From: JAHFDS01 sp964593795 | GTDB taxonomy: Bacteria > Myxococcota_A > Polyangia > JAHFDS01 | NCBI GenBank assembly: GCA_964593795.1 | Contig: CAZQJC010000149.1 | Location: 28,409 to 92,408, forward strand | Length of the DNA stretch: 64,000 nucleotides | Reading direction: 5' to 3' | Part shown: piece by piece, positions 1-8,571 of the stretch | Layout: every line of letters starts with the position of its first letter | Position numbering within the stretch: the first letter of the stretch is position 1 | Notes under the pieces: model-generated | Databases searched by the model: none | Seen by the model: the letters and a program-made list of their open reading frames with translations, nothing else | What the model was told of the DNA's origin: nothing | Program-made: the position numbers and the translations under genes

Positions 1-1
1 T

Positions 2-2728
2 CGCGGAGACGGCGACGCGGCGGCGGCGGCGCTCGATCGCCTGGTCGGAATATTCGGAAAGGCGAATGTATCCGTCGAGCTGCAGCTCCACCTCGACGAG
101 GTGGAGGATCGCAGGAACGCGGCGGCGGTCGCGCTCGCGCGGCGGCATCGGCTGCCGGTCGTGGCGACCAACGACGTGCGCTTCGCGCGGCCCGCGGACG
201 CGCTGCGCTTCGACGTCCTGACCTGCCTCGCCGAAGGGACCACGATCGATCGCGCGGGCACGCGCCTTTGCGCCAACGCCGAGCGCCGGCTCAAGTCTCC
301 GGCGGAGATGCGCGCGCTGTTCCGCGATCTGCCCGAGGCGGTGGAGAACGCGGGCGCGCTCGGCGATCGGCTCGCGTTCTCGCTCGAGGACCTCGGCTAT
401 CGCTTTCCGGACTACCCGCTGCCGCCCGGCGAGAGCGCGACGTCCTTCCTGCGCCGGGTCGTCCTCGAGCGGGCGCCATCGCGCTTCCGGCCGTTCTCCC
501 CCAGGGTGCGCGCGCAGCTCGATCGCGAGCTCACGCTCATCGGCAAGCTGGGCCTCGAGGGCTACTTCCTCATCGTGTGGGACCTCGTGGAGCTCTGTCG
601 CCGCGAGCGCATCCTCGCGCAGGGGCGCGGGAGCGCCGCCAACTCCGCCGTGTGCTTCGCGCTCGGCATCACCGCGTGCGACCCGGTCAAGATGGACCTC
701 CTGTTCGAGCGCTTCCTGTCGGAGGAGCGCGGCGAGTGGCCGGACATCGACATCGACCTGCCGAGCGGGGACGCGCGCGAGCGCGTGATCCAGCACGTCT
801 ACACCAAGTACGGCGAGCGCGGCGCGGCGATGACGGCGAACGTCATCACCTACCGCGGGCGGAGCGCGGTGCGCGACGCGGGCAAGGTGCTCGGGCTCGA
901 TCCCGAGGCGCTCGGGCGCCTCTCGGGTCTGCTCAACCGCTACGAGTTCGGCGCTCAGGCCTCGGAGGAGGTCGCGCCGATGCTGCGCGCGGCGGGCTTC
1001 GATCCCGACGCGCCTCGTGTTCGTGCGTTCGCGCGCCTCGCGATCGAGCTGCAGGATCTGCCGCGCCACCTCGGCCAGCACTCGGGCGGCATGGTGATCG
1101 CGGCCGGGCGCCTCGACGAGGTGGTGCCGCTCGAGCCGGCGAGCATGCCGGGGCGCGTGGTCGTGCAGTGGGACAAGGAGGACTGCGCGGACCTCGGGCT
1201 CATCAAGGTCGACCTGCTCGGGCTCGGGATGATGGCGGTGCTCGCGACGTGCCTCGACGAGGTGCCGCGCTGCGACCACGTGCCGCTGGATCTGGCGGCG
1301 ATCCCGCACGACGACCCGGGCGTCTTCCGGATGCTGCAGAAGGCCGACACGGTGGGCCTCTTCCAGGTCGAGAGCCGCGCGCAGATGGCGACCTTGCCGC
1401 GCCTGCACCCGGAGACGTTCTACGACCTCGTGGTGGAGGTCGCGCTCATCCGGCCCGGGCCGATCGTGGGGCAGATGGTGCACCCTTACCTGCGGCGGCG
1501 TCGCAAGCGCGAGGAGGTCCGCTACGCGCACCCGTGCCTCGAGCCGATCCTCGCGCGCACGCTCGGGGTGCCGCTCTTCCAGGAGCAGGTGATGCGCATG
1601 GCGATGGAGGCCGCGGGGTTCTCCGGCGGGCAGGCGGAGGAGCTGCGCCGCGCGATGGGCTTCAAGCGCTCGGAGGCGCGCATGAAGGCGCTCGAGACGC
1701 AGCTCTACGAGGGCATGGCGGCGCGCGGGATCGTGGGCGAGGTCGCCGCGGAGATCGTCCAGCACATCACGTCGTTCGCGCTGTATGGCTTCCCCGAGTC
1801 GCACGCGATCAGCTTCGCGCTCATCGCGTACGCGAGCGCGTACCTCAAGCTGCACCACCCCGCGGTGTTCGTCGCCGCGCTGCTCGACGCGTGGCCGATG
1901 GGCTTTTACCACCCGGCGACGATCGTCAAGGACGCGCAGCGACACGGCGTGCGCGTGCTGCCGGTGGACGTCGTGCGGTCCGAGGAGTCGTGCCGCGCGC
2001 TGCCGTCCGAGGCGCCCGGGCGCGCGAGCCACACGCTGCGCCTCGGGCTCAAGTACGTGCGCGGGCTGCGGCAGGAGGCGGCCCGCGAGATCGTATCCGC
2101 GCGAGCGCATGCGTTCGAGTCCGTGGGCGACCTCGTGCGTCGCTGCCCGGGCCTGCGCAAGGACGAGCTCGACGCGCTCGCGGAGTCGGGCGCGCTGGCC
2201 TCGCTCGGCGCGACCCGGCGCGACGCGCTCTGGCAGGTGAGCGCGCTCGCGGACGCGCGCGGCACGCTGTTCGACGGCGCGGCCGGGCAGGGCGCCTCGC
2301 CGCTCTCGGACATGTCGCTCGACGAGCGCATCGAGGCCGACTACCGCAACGTCGGCGTCACGGTGGGGCCACACCCGCTCGCGCGGCTGCGGCCGCGGCT
2401 CGCGGCCGAGGGGGTCGTGACGGCGCGCGCGCTCGAGGACGTGCCCGATGGCGCGCGGGTGGCGGTGGCCGGCGTGGTCATCGTGCGGCAGCGGCCGGGC
2501 ACCGCGAAGGGCTTCTTCTTCCTCACGCTCGAGGACGAGACGGGGCTTTCGAGCGCGATCGTGACGCCGCAGCGGTTCGAGGCCCACAAGCGCCTGCTCG
2601 GCGGCGCCCCCGCGATGATCGTCGAGGGCGTCCTGCAGCGCACCGACGGCACGCTCAACGTGCGCGGCGATCGCTTCCGTCCGCTCTTGCTCGGCGATCG
2701 CGCGCCGCCCTCACGCGACTTCCACTGA
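2..2728 (+). CDS. dnaE2: Error-prone DNA polymerase DnaE2/ImuC, 5' end cut by window edge
   Basis: This is a C-family DNA polymerase alpha subunit of the DnaE2 (ImuC) type, which carries out damage-induced mutagenic translesion synthesis. The frame is open from base 2, so the true start and the first part of the PHP domain lie outside the window; about 908 codons are visible and the family is usually about 1050-1100 residues. Visible marks are the end of the PHP domain (VVATNDVRFA, near base 160), GRGSAANSAVCF, the catalytic carboxylate motif PDIDIDLPSGD near base 740, AMGFKRS, a C-terminal OB-fold near bases 2440-2620 and the family-typical ending SRDFH. PDIDIDLPSGD and the ending favour DnaE2 over replicative DnaE1. 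ImuA/ImuB partners would be expected upstream, outside the window. The stop lies 5 bases from the end of the convergent next gene. Confidence 0.95.
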   Translation, partial: RGDGDAAAAALDRLVGIFGKANVSVELQLHLDEVEDRRNAAAVALARRHRLPVVATNDVRFARPADALRFDVLTCLAEGTTIDRAGTRLCANAERRLKSPAEMRALFRDLPEAVENAGALGDRLAFSLEDLGYRFPDYPLPPGESATSFLRRVVLERAPSRFRPFSPRVRAQLDRELTLIGKLGLEGYFLIVWDLVELCRRERILAQGRGSAANSAVCFALGITACDPVKMDLLFERFLSEERGEWPDIDIDLPSGDARERVIQHVYTKYGERGAAMTANVITYRGRSAVRDAGKVLGLDPEALGRLSGLLNRYEFGAQASEEVAPMLRAAGFDPDAPRVRAFARLAIELQDLPRHLGQHSGGMVIAAGRLDEVVPLEPASMPGRVVVQWDKEDCADLGLIKVDLLGLGMMAVLATCLDEVPRCDHVPLDLAAIPHDDPGVFRMLQKADTVGLFQVESRAQMATLPRLHPETFYDLVVEVALIRPGPIVGQMVHPYLRRRRKREEVRYAHPCLEPILARTLGVPLFQEQVMRMAMEAAGFSGGQAEELRRAMGFKRSEARMKALETQLYEGMAARGIVGEVAAEIVQHITSFALYGFPESHAISFALIAYASAYLKLHHPAVFVAALLDAWPMGFYHPATIVKDAQRHGVRVLPVDVVRSEESCRALPSEAPGRASHTLRLGLKYVRGLRQEAAREIVSARAHAFESVGDLVRRCPGLRKDELDALAESGALASLGATRRDALWQVSALADARGTLFDGAAGQGASPLSDMSLDERIEADYRNVGVTVGPHPLARLRPRLAAEGVVTARALEDVPDGARVAVAGVVIVRQRPGTAKGFFFLTLEDETGLSSAIVTPQRFEAHKRLLGGAPAMIVEGVLQRTDGTLNVRGDRFRPLLLGDRAPPSRDFH

Positions 2729-2733
2729 GGGCC

Positions 2734-3459
2734 TCACTCCTCCGGAGCGGTCATCCGCACGTCCGTGCCGAACGTCGGGGCTTCGATCGGCACCACCTCG
2801 GCCCAGAGCGCGGTCGCGCAGCCGTGGGGCGGGTTCTTCGGTGCGCCGCGATCACGGCGATCGCGGCACGTCTTGGCGTCGCCGCCCTGCGCCACCGTGA
2901 TCTCCCGGCCGGGCACGCGCACGCGCCACGCGCCCATCACGAGCGCGGTCACGAGGTGCGTCGCGCGGCCGCAGTCGCCCTGGAACTCGCGGGTGGTGAC
3001 GCCGCGACGCCCCGTGCGGTAGACGCCCTGCGCGTCGGCGGTGAGCTCGAAGATGCCGTGCTCGGCGAGGACCCTCTCGAGCGGCTGCGCGGACAGGGGC
3101 GCGAGGCCGCGCGCGAGGCCGGCGTCGGTCACGCGGTGGCGTTCGGGCGGACGATCCATCCGCTTGTACGAATATTTCCCCGGGATGCGGCACTGTCGCA
3201 GGACCTCGACGTCGCAACCGACCGCGTGCACGGCCATCAGGCCCCGGTCGATGATCCAGTCCACCGGCGGGTTCACGCCGGGCGGCAGCTCCACCAGGAT
3301 CGGCCGCAAGGGGCCATCGGGCTGGCGGCAGGTGGGTGCGCGCTTGCTCCCGCCTGCGGCGAAGGCGCCGGGCGTGGGGTCCGGGGCGGTGTCGGGGCGT
3401 GGCTTGGGCGGCGCCGCGCAGGCCGCGAGCGACATCACGAGGGCCACGCGTCGGTGCAC
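2734..3459 (-). CDS. Predicted lipoprotein of unknown function
   Basis: The 241-residue product starts with a short signal peptide and a lipobox (S-L-A-A-C, Cys14), followed by a Pro-rich linker, so it is predicted to be a lipid-anchored envelope protein. Five further Cys residues in the mature part (for example in CRIPGKYSYK and EFQGDCGRATH) suggest disulphides. I do not recognise a domain with a known function. The GTG start at 3459 is chosen because it gives the signal peptide directly and lies 6 bases after a TAGATT box. The gene is convergent with dnaE2 and the two stops are 5 bases apart. Confidence 0.75.
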   Translation of the reverse strand: MHRRVALVMSLAACAAPPKPRPDTAPDPTPGAFAAGGSKRAPTCRQPDGPLRPILVELPPGVNPPVDWIIDRGLMAVHAVGCDVEVLRQCRIPGKYSYKRMDRPPERHRVTDAGLARGLAPLSAQPLERVLAEHGIFELTADAQGVYRTGRRGVTTREFQGDCGRATHLVTALVMGAWRVRVPGREITVAQGGDAKTCRDRRDRGAPKNPPHGCATALWAEVVPIEAPTFGTDVRMTAPEE

Positions 3460-3465
3460 GGGCGG

Positions 3466-3471
3466 AATCTA
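3466..3471 (-). promoter_or_regulatory. TAGATT, candidate -10 box of the 2734-3459 lipoprotein gene
   Basis: The box reads TAGATT on the minus strand and ends 6 bases before the GTG start, which would place transcription initiation on the start codon. No ribosome-binding site fits between them. Confidence 0.5.
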
Positions 3472-3502
3472 ACCCCAAGGCTCACCTCGGTTGATACCGT
3501 TT

Positions 3503-3606
3503 CGAGCCCGAGCCCCAGCCCGAGCCCGAGCCCGATCGGATCCGGAACGGGCTCGGGCTCCGCTTGCCTCGCAAGCTGGGCTCGGGCTCCGCTTGCTTCG
3601 CAATCT
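3503..3606. repeat. CCCGAG hexamer run, 13-bp inverted repeat and 29-bp tandem repeat
   Basis: Bases 3503-3535 are a run of imperfect GAGCCC hexamers. GAGCCCGAGCCCG at 3522-3534 is perfectly complementary to CGGGCTCGGGCTC at 3548-3560, giving a 13-bp stem with a 13-base loop that itself contains the palindrome CGGATCCG. A 29-base unit then occurs twice in tandem (3549-3577 and 3578-3606) with two mismatches. The element lies in the gap between two divergent genes; no coding function is apparent. Confidence 0.7.
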
Positions 3607-3715
3607 AGGCTCGTGGGATCAACTCACGCGAGCGCTGGGACGAGTCCGAACCCACATCGATACGCGAGCGCTCCGGAATCCGGCGAAGCCGGCAGCCCGC
3701 AGCTCGAAGCCCGGG

Positions 3716-3721
3716 TAGTCT
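3716..3721 (+). promoter_or_regulatory. TAGTCT, candidate -10 box of the methyltransferase gene
   Basis: TAGTCT ends 7 bases before the GTG at 3729. There is no Shine-Dalgarno sequence in the gap. Confidence 0.45.
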
Positions 3722-3728
3722 CCTCATC

Positions 3729-4445
3729 GTGCGCAAGCTCACCGACGACCGCGCCCTCTACGAGGCCTTGCTCGGGGACGCGCGCGAGCCGCGTGCGGAG
3801 GCTCGGGTCGCGGTCAGGGCCCTCGGCCGCCGTGGCATCCGCGCGCCCTCCACGATCGTGGAGCCGTGTGCCGGGCACGCCCCCCACGGTGACGAGCTCG
3901 CCCGCGCGGGCCATCGCGTGCTGGCGGTGGACCTCTCACCCGCCATGCTCGCGGGCGCGCGGCGCGCGCACCCGCTCCGCGCCGACGCGTGCGCGATGCC
4001 GATCCGCACCGGCGTCGCCGACGCGGTCCTGCTCGCCTTCGAGGCGCTGGCCCTCTTCGTGGATGACGCGGCGCTCCTGGCGCTCCTAGGTGAGTGCGCG
4101 CGCGTCCTGCGGCCCGACGACCGCCTGCTGGTCGACCTCGAGGAGCCCGGCTGGGCGACCGGTGACGTGCCCTCGCGCGCCCACACCTACCATCGCGAGC
4201 GCGCGGGCGACGCGCGCGCGGAGTTCATCGAGCACCCGGTCGACTGGCGGCGCGGCACGCAGCGCTTCGAGGTGCGCGGCCGGGATCGGCGCGGCGCCTT
4301 CCGCGAGGAGAGCGTGCTCCGCTTGCTCGATCCGGCGCAGGTGGCGCTGGTCGCGCGCGCGACAGGCGCCTTCGTACCGGACGGCCAGGCGATCCAGGCG
4401 CGGGACCCGCTGCGGCTGTGGGTGATCCTCCGCCGCACGCCGTGA
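3729..4445 (+). CDS. Class I SAM-dependent methyltransferase-like protein
   Basis: The 238-residue product has the layout of a small Rossmann-fold methyltransferase. A hydrophobic strand runs into a motif I region (IVEPCAGHAPHGDELA), followed by VLAVDLSPAMLAGA, where the acidic residue would bind the ribose, and then a motif IV-like DAVLLAFEALA and the post-motif strand VLRPDDRLLVDLEEPG. Motif I is atypical: the usual D/E-x-G-x-G is E-P-C-A-G-H. Substrate and target are unknown. The GTG start is supported by the TAGTCT box just upstream; there is no good ribosome-binding site. The stop lies 44 bases before the next gene's ATG on the same strand. Confidence 0.7.
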   Translation: MRKLTDDRALYEALLGDAREPRAEARVAVRALGRRGIRAPSTIVEPCAGHAPHGDELARAGHRVLAVDLSPAMLAGARRAHPLRADACAMPIRTGVADAVLLAFEALALFVDDAALLALLGECARVLRPDDRLLVDLEEPGWATGDVPSRAHTYHRERAGDARAEFIEHPVDWRRGTQRFEVRGRDRRGAFREESVLRLLDPAQVALVARATGAFVPDGQAIQARDPLRLWVILRRTP

Positions 4446-4489
4446 TAGCTTCCGCCCGCGTCGACTGGACGCATCACGAGGGGGACGAC

Positions 4490-5065
4490 ATGAGGCACGG
4501 CATCGCGTTGGCAGTGGGATTCGGGCTCTGCATGATGGGCGGCACGGTGCGCGCGGACGACAAGCCGGCCGCGAAGCCGGCCGCTGGCGCGCCGGCGATG
4601 GAGGTGCCCAAGCCGGCGCCCGAGATGGACCAGCTCAAGCAGATGGCACGCAGCCAGAGCTGCAGCGGCAAGATGTTCGCGTCCCCGATGGGGCCCGAGG
4701 GTCCCATGAAGGGCAAGATCTCCATCAAGTCCGACCTCGGCGGGTTCTGGTATGCGATGCGCTGGGACGGCGCGAAGAGCAAGACCATGCCGGCCATGTC
4801 GGCCTCGTGCCTGTGGGGCTACGACGGCGGCAAGAAGGCGTTCACCGAGGCCTGCGCCGACTCGATGGGCGGCATCGCCCACGGCTCGTCGAAGGGCTGG
4901 GAGGGCGACAAGTGGGTCTGGGAGGAGGACAACCTGGTGATGGGCCAGAAGTTCAAGAGCCACACCACGATCACCAAGGGCAAGGGCAAGGAGGTCAAGG
5001 TGACCTCGGACATGGTGGGGCCGGACGGCAAGGCGATGCCGCTCTGGGAGACCACCTGCAAGTAG
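4490..5065 (+). CDS. Exported DUF1579-like protein
   Basis: The 191-residue product begins with a clear signal peptide (MRHGIALAVGFGLCMMGG, likely cleavage after VRA) and a Lys/Pro/Ala-rich linker. The rest resembles the DUF1579 family: a repeated pattern of aromatic-rich strands, G-W-E-G-D-K-W-V-W, and the ending LWETTCK with a Cys that may pair with the early SCSGK Cys. It is rich in Met (many pairs such as M-P-A-M). The function of the family is not known. The ATG at 4490 is preceded by GAGGGGG at good spacing; the frame is open further upstream but would add unrelated residues. It is predicted to be periplasmic. Confidence 0.7.
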   Translation: MRHGIALAVGFGLCMMGGTVRADDKPAAKPAAGAPAMEVPKPAPEMDQLKQMARSQSCSGKMFASPMGPEGPMKGKISIKSDLGGFWYAMRWDGAKSKTMPAMSASCLWGYDGGKKAFTEACADSMGGIAHGSSKGWEGDKWVWEEDNLVMGQKFKSHTTITKGKGKEVKVTSDMVGPDGKAMPLWETTCK

Positions 5066-5087
5066 CGTCCGGCCGGCCACGCCGGGC

Positions 5088-5118
5088 TTGACATCGCCAG
5101 GCGGATCGCACACATACT
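5088..5118 (+). promoter_or_regulatory. Sigma-70-type promoter candidate, TTGACA ... CATACT
   Basis: A perfect TTGACA at 5088-5093 is followed by CATACT at 5113-5118. The 19-base spacer is longer than the usual 17. It would drive the small gene at 5153 with a leader of about 28 bases. This is one of only two places in the window where I see a convincing -35 box. Confidence 0.5.
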
Positions 5119-5152
5119 GCGGGCCTTTCAGAAGGAACCGAGGAAAAGTCGA

Positions 5153-5398
5153 ATGGAACCACGCAAGGGTGCGCCGCGGGCGCAGGGCAGTGACCAGGCT
5201 CCGGGGATGGCCCCGGGTGGCGACGCGCCGGCAGCGCCGGCGGCGCCGTCGAACCGTCAGCCCAAGAAGAGCCACGAGCAGCGCCTCTCCGAGGTGTTCA
5301 TGCGCCTGCCGCTCCCGATCGCGGAGCGGAAGTTCCGCGCCGGCATGCGCCGGCTCGCCGGACGCGGTCGTCGTCCCGGCGGCGGCGGTCGCAAGTAG
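5153..5398 (+). CDS. Small basic protein of unknown function (81 aa)
   Basis: The product is a short protein with a Pro/Ala/Gly-rich N-terminal half and a strongly basic C-terminal half (RFR.. type spacing ending RRLAGRGRRPGGGGRK), which could bind nucleic acid or another polyanion. The middle, EQRLSEVFMRLPLPIAERK, could form one amphipathic helix. I do not recognise the family. The gene looks real because it has a TTGACA promoter candidate and a purine-rich GAGGAAAAG ribosome site before the ATG, and is followed by a strong hairpin. Confidence 0.55.
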   Translation: MEPRKGAPRAQGSDQAPGMAPGGDAPAAPAAPSNRQPKKSHEQRLSEVFMRLPLPIAERKFRAGMRRLAGRGRRPGGGGRK

Positions 5399-5408
5399 GT
5401 AGCCTCCC

Positions 5409-5426
5409 GGGGGCGCTCGCGCCCCC
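5409..5426 (+). terminator. GC-rich hairpin after the 81-aa gene
   Basis: GGGGGCG and CGCCCCC form a perfect 7-bp stem around the loop CTCG, 10 bases after the stop codon. There is no T tract, so intrinsic termination is only possible, not proven. Confidence 0.45.
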
Positions 5427-5570
5427 GCAGCCTCTCCGCTACCGCATCCCCAGCTCTCGCCGCAGTCCCTCGAACCCCGCTCGGATGGCGTCCGGGCGGC
5501 GGGCCATATGCATTCGTACGTGCGGATATCTTGGTTCGTGAGGGGAGCCCGAGCGCCCTCGGAGGGCGTG

Positions 5571-6932
5571 TCAGAGGGCGCGGGGTGAGGCGGCGGCGCC
5601 GCCCTTGAGGTCGTCGGGCTTCTTGCGCAGGCGGTCGATCAAGAACTTCCGCACGAGGAGGATCTCCGGCCGGCCCTTGACCTGCACGTAGTAGTCCGTC
5701 GAGTCCTTGAGGCCGCCCACCGTCAACGTCAGGCCGTCGCCCTTCTTGGTACGCACGGTGGCCGTCATCGAGGGCTTGCCGAGGCCCGTGACCTTGGGGT
5801 CCTTCGTGTCGGCGAAGGCCCAGGCCTTGAAGCTCGCGAACGACGACGCGACTGCCTTGGTCTTGACCGGGTCGGACTCGCCCTTGGGCCTGGTCATCTT
5901 GAACGTCTCGCCGCTGCGCTCGAGCGTGAACCCGACGCCGTCGGTCCCCGTCACGTCGAGCTTCGCGACGTCGTCGACCTTGATGTCGGCGATGGTCTTC
6001 TCGCGCAGGTCGATGGGCTTGGACAGCAGGCGCTCGATGCCGAACTTCCGCACGAGGAACACCTCAGGCGCGAGGTTCGAGCGCACGTAGTAGTCGTCGC
6101 CCTTGGCCTTGCCGAGGGTGATGGTGATCGTCTTGCCGTCCTTGAGCTTGACGCTGACCTGCTTTGCGGAGGGCGGCTCGAGGCCGGCGTCCGCGAGCGA
6201 GACGCCGTCGGCGAAGTCGCTGGCGCGGAGCGAGGTCAGCCCGCTGACGATCCCCTGCATGACCTCGGCGTCGACGAGGGCGAGCGGCACGGTGGTGCTC
6301 GTGGCGCGCCAGGTGGACGGCTTGCCCTCGACCTTCTCCTCGACGAGGGTCACCTTGCCGTCGGGGCCCGAGAGCGAGATCTCGGTGATGTCCTCGCGCT
6401 TGATCGCGGCGATGGTCTTCTCGCGCCAGGCCTTGGCGTCCTTGGCGAAGAGGTACTTGATCGCGCCCTGCACCTGCCAGACGTCGTTCTTGCCGGGCTG
6501 CCGGACCATCGTCTGGCTGCCGGCGGCCTTGCCGACGAGCAGCTCCACGAGGACCTTGCCGTCCTTGTCGCTGCCCACCACCTTGACCGCCCGATCCTCG
6601 GCGAGCTCGAGGTCGGCGTGCCGCGCGGGCTGGTCGGTGACGAGGCTCCCGAACTCGAGCTGCTCGAGCTTCTCGGCGGCGGTCTTGGCGGCCTGCTCGT
6701 CCGCGGCTGCGGCGATCGGCTCGAGGAGCTTCCAGGTGCCGTCCTTCTTGAGGTGCGAGGTCTTGCCCTCGAGCGTCACCTTGAGATCGACGATGGTGTC
6801 CTTGGCGATGGCGGGGATGGGCCTCGGGCGCGGGCCGCTGAGCTCGCCCTTCTCGGGCCGCCGCTGCGACAGGATCGCGGCGCCGACGATGGCGAGGCAC
6901 GCGACGAGCAGGATGAGCGTCTTTCTCGACAT
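5571..6932 (-). CDS. DUF4340 repeat protein, membrane-anchored
   Basis: The 453-residue product has one N-terminal membrane segment (MSRKTLILLVACLAIVGAAI) and a large extracytoplasmic part. This part contains about three DUF4340-type repeats, each pairing a strand-rich core with the motif [F/L]LVRKF.I.RLL/RKKPxDL (near residues 250-300 and 420-450). DUF4340 proteins are commonly encoded after GldG-like components of gliding/ABC-type loci and are thought to be envelope partners of that transporter. The ATG at 6932 is 2 bases after the stop of the GldG-like gene, so this is the last gene of the operon. The open frame upstream of this ATG is a shadow of the GldG-like gene. Confidence 0.85.
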   Translation of the reverse strand: MSRKTLILLVACLAIVGAAILSQRRPEKGELSGPRPRPIPAIAKDTIVDLKVTLEGKTSHLKKDGTWKLLEPIAAAADEQAAKTAAEKLEQLEFGSLVTDQPARHADLELAEDRAVKVVGSDKDGKVLVELLVGKAAGSQTMVRQPGKNDVWQVQGAIKYLFAKDAKAWREKTIAAIKREDITEISLSGPDGKVTLVEEKVEGKPSTWRATSTTVPLALVDAEVMQGIVSGLTSLRASDFADGVSLADAGLEPPSAKQVSVKLKDGKTITITLGKAKGDDYYVRSNLAPEVFLVRKFGIERLLSKPIDLREKTIADIKVDDVAKLDVTGTDGVGFTLERSGETFKMTRPKGESDPVKTKAVASSFASFKAWAFADTKDPKVTGLGKPSMTATVRTKKGDGLTLTVGGLKDSTDYYVQVKGRPEILLVRKFLIDRLRKKPDDLKGGAAASPRAL

Positions 6933-6934
6933 GT

Positions 6935-8569
6935 CTACTCCAGCGTGGTGGACGCGCGGCGCGAGCGCCGCAGCCGCCAGCGAATGATGCCGTAGGCGCA
7001 GAGGACGAGCGGCAGCCCGAGCGAGTTGCCGTAGCGTGCCAGCATCGGGGCTGACTCCGAGCCCACGGTGAGCGGGCGCGCCTGCAGCGTCTTGCCGCGC
7101 ACGCCGATGAGCGCCTCGTCCTGCAGGAGCCAGTCGACGGCGTTCATCATGAAGAGGAAGTTCGCCTGCATGGCCTGGCGAGGCCCGTGCTGGAACTGCT
7201 CGTCGCTGGCGAAGTCGGAGTCGCCCACCACGAGCAGGCGCACCGGCGCCGCGCTCTCGGTGACGAGGCCCGGCTCGCTGGCCGCTGCTCCCTTGGCAAA
7301 GGCGCTCGGGAGCTTGCCCTCGTACGCGTAGCCGAACGTGTAGATCTCGCGCTTGTCGGCGGGCTTCTGCTTCATCTCCTGCTGCGGGTCGTAGAGGAAG
7401 AAGCCGGTCTGGTGCCAAGCCTTGGCGGTGGAGCGCGCGAGCGCGACGGCCTTGCCGGGCGCCTTGCCGTCCTTGAGGTCACCCGCGAGCTCGACCGAGC
7501 TCGAGAACGGGAACACGATGCCCTTGATCTTCTCGGTCACGCGGTGCGACGCCGCGATGTCCGTGGCGACGGGGTACATGGGCTGGTTGACGAAGTAGAG
7601 CTGTCCGCCGATGACCGCCGCGGCCTGGACGTTCTGCTCGTCGTTGATCATGTCCTCGTTCACCTTGAAGCCGTAGGCGCCGAGCATCGCCTCGAGCCCG
7701 TGCTCGTTCTTCTTGCCGAACTTGGGCGGCGCCGGCTGGCCCGGCATCTGCTGGCCGGCCTGGGGCGAGTCGAGCGTCATGCCGTCGACGAAGAAGGCGA
7801 CGCTCTTGCCCTTCATGAGGAAGGCGTCGATCTCCTTGCGGGCGGGCTCGCTCAGGGGCTGCTTCGGCCCGAAGACGAGGAGCGCGTCCACGTCGTCGGG
7901 GATCTTGATGGAGTCGGTGCCCCCCATGTTGACCGCGGTGACCTCGTAGTCCTGCAGGCCCGACTGCACGGCGCGCAGGCCGTTCGAGAGGTCGCCGCAG
8001 CCGAAGCCCGAGACCACGCCGAGCTTCTTCTTCTTGACCGTCAGGCGGCGGAGGATCGACGAGACCTGGTACTCGAGGCCTTCCTGCGCGCCGATCTGCG
8101 GGATCTTGTCGGTCTTGTCGCCGTACTCGAACGCGATGCCGAGGTACGTGGACTTGACGGCGACCTTCTCCTTCTCGATCTCCTGGAGACGCAGCTTGGG
8201 CACGCCGAGGCGCGTCGCGTCCTCCTCCCCCTTCTTGTCCTCCGCGGGGTCGATCGACTCCCACTGGAACTTCCCGCCCGAGGCCGCCTTGTACTCGTCG
8301 AGCAGGTCGCGCAGGTAGCGGCCCACCTGCGCGAAGCGCGCCGGCTGGTCCTTCGAGATGAACGCCTTGACGAGGACGCGGTCCGGCAGGTTCTTCGCGA
8401 GGTCCTTGGACGCCTGCGAGAGCGTGTAGACCTTGTCCTCGGTGAGGTCCACGCGGCCGAAGACGCGCACGCCGACCACGTTGATCGCGACGAGGATGCC
8501 GATGAGGAGCAGGATCTGGACGACGGCGTTGGCGCCGCTCTTGAGCTTCTTCTGCTTGGTGGTGGTCAT
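6935..8569 (-). CDS. GldG-like ABC transporter auxiliary protein
   Basis: The 544-residue product has an N-terminal membrane helix (about residues 14-34), the typical opening segment DLTEDKVYTLSQASKDL, a large periplasmic domain of the ABC-type uncharacterised transport (GldG/DUF7088-like) family, and a C-terminal membrane helix followed by basic residues (RWRLRRSRRA). Family members sit beside a GldA-type ATPase and a GldF-type permease. In Bacteroidota they support gliding motility and secretion; in other phyla the substrate is unknown. The ATG at 8569 is chosen over an upstream GTG because GGAGG, overlapping the permease stop codon, lies 5 bases before it. This implies translational coupling. 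Confidence 0.87.
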   Translation of the reverse strand: MTTTKQKKLKSGANAVVQILLLIGILVAINVVGVRVFGRVDLTEDKVYTLSQASKDLAKNLPDRVLVKAFISKDQPARFAQVGRYLRDLLDEYKAASGGKFQWESIDPAEDKKGEEDATRLGVPKLRLQEIEKEKVAVKSTYLGIAFEYGDKTDKIPQIGAQEGLEYQVSSILRRLTVKKKKLGVVSGFGCGDLSNGLRAVQSGLQDYEVTAVNMGGTDSIKIPDDVDALLVFGPKQPLSEPARKEIDAFLMKGKSVAFFVDGMTLDSPQAGQQMPGQPAPPKFGKKNEHGLEAMLGAYGFKVNEDMINDEQNVQAAAVIGGQLYFVNQPMYPVATDIAASHRVTEKIKGIVFPFSSSVELAGDLKDGKAPGKAVALARSTAKAWHQTGFFLYDPQQEMKQKPADKREIYTFGYAYEGKLPSAFAKGAAASEPGLVTESAAPVRLLVVGDSDFASDEQFQHGPRQAMQANFLFMMNAVDWLLQDEALIGVRGKTLQARPLTVGSESAPMLARYGNSLGLPLVLCAYGIIRWRLRRSRRASTTLE

Positions 8570-8571
8570 GG

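Noticed and set aside
268..4089. A 1273-codon open frame on the plus strand
   Set aside because: It is a shadow of dnaE2 and the following genes in a second GC-rich frame: very Arg/Ala-rich, no domains, and crosses three genes on both strands.
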